Assembly: GCA_937880585.1 (NCBI GenBank) | Contig: CALFMR010000465.1 | Coordinates: 1 to 5,277, forward strand | Direction: 5' to 3' | Length of the DNA: 5,277 nucleotides | Source of the DNA: an uncultured Acidobacteriota bacterium | GTDB taxonomy: Bacteria > Acidobacteriota > Vicinamibacteria > Vicinamibacterales > SCN-69-37 | In this document: in pieces, positions 5,271-5,277 of the stretch | How positions within the stretch are numbered: the stretch's first letter is position 1 | Layout of the letters: each line of letters starts with the position of its first letter | Translations under genes and position numbers: made by a program | The notes under the pieces: model-generated | Told to the model about the DNA's origin: nothing | Seen by the model: the letters and a program-made list of their open reading frames with translations, nothing else | Databases searched by the model: none

Positions 5271-5277
5271 CGGCTGG

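Overview
The window is high-GC, gene-dense bacterial chromosome from a Gram-negative-type organism: it has a lipoprotein signal peptide, a ClpA-type unfoldase and a polyprenol-type glycosyltransferase. Gene content and the short heptanucleotide repeats between genes remind me of Acidobacteriota (Vicinamibacteria-like) or a similar soil lineage. That placement is inference; there is no rRNA or other marker here to settle it.

Left part (1-1105, + strand) is proteostasis. It holds the last 124 residues of ClpA, the ATP-driven unfoldase of the ClpAP protease, then a complete grpE, the nucleotide-exchange factor of DnaK. The 157-base spacer between them is unusual: heptamer arrays at both ends in opposite orientation, a perfect 9-bp hairpin and a 9-base direct repeat. 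The clpA stop codon lies inside the first array.

Middle part (1106-2875). A GNAT acetyltransferase on the - strand converges on grpE across a 74-base gap that contains a nested stem-loop. It diverges from a + strand lipoprotein built of tetratricopeptide repeats. The roughly 325 bases between these two starts contain candidate promoters for both directions and no further gene.

Right part (2966-5270, - strand) is a cluster transcribed right to left: a family 2 glycosyltransferase of the dolichyl-phosphate-mannose-synthase type, a class I SAM methyltransferase joined to it by a 4-base ATGA overlap, then after an 89-base gap a second SAM methyltransferase related to the CmoB/DUF1698 group. Together they look like enzymes for making and modifying a lipid-linked or surface glycan; this is inferred from families and gene order.

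I found no mobile element, CRISPR array, RNA gene or clearly new multigene system. The most notable non-coding signal is the heptamer repeat family, seen at three intergenic sites with the same 7-base register.
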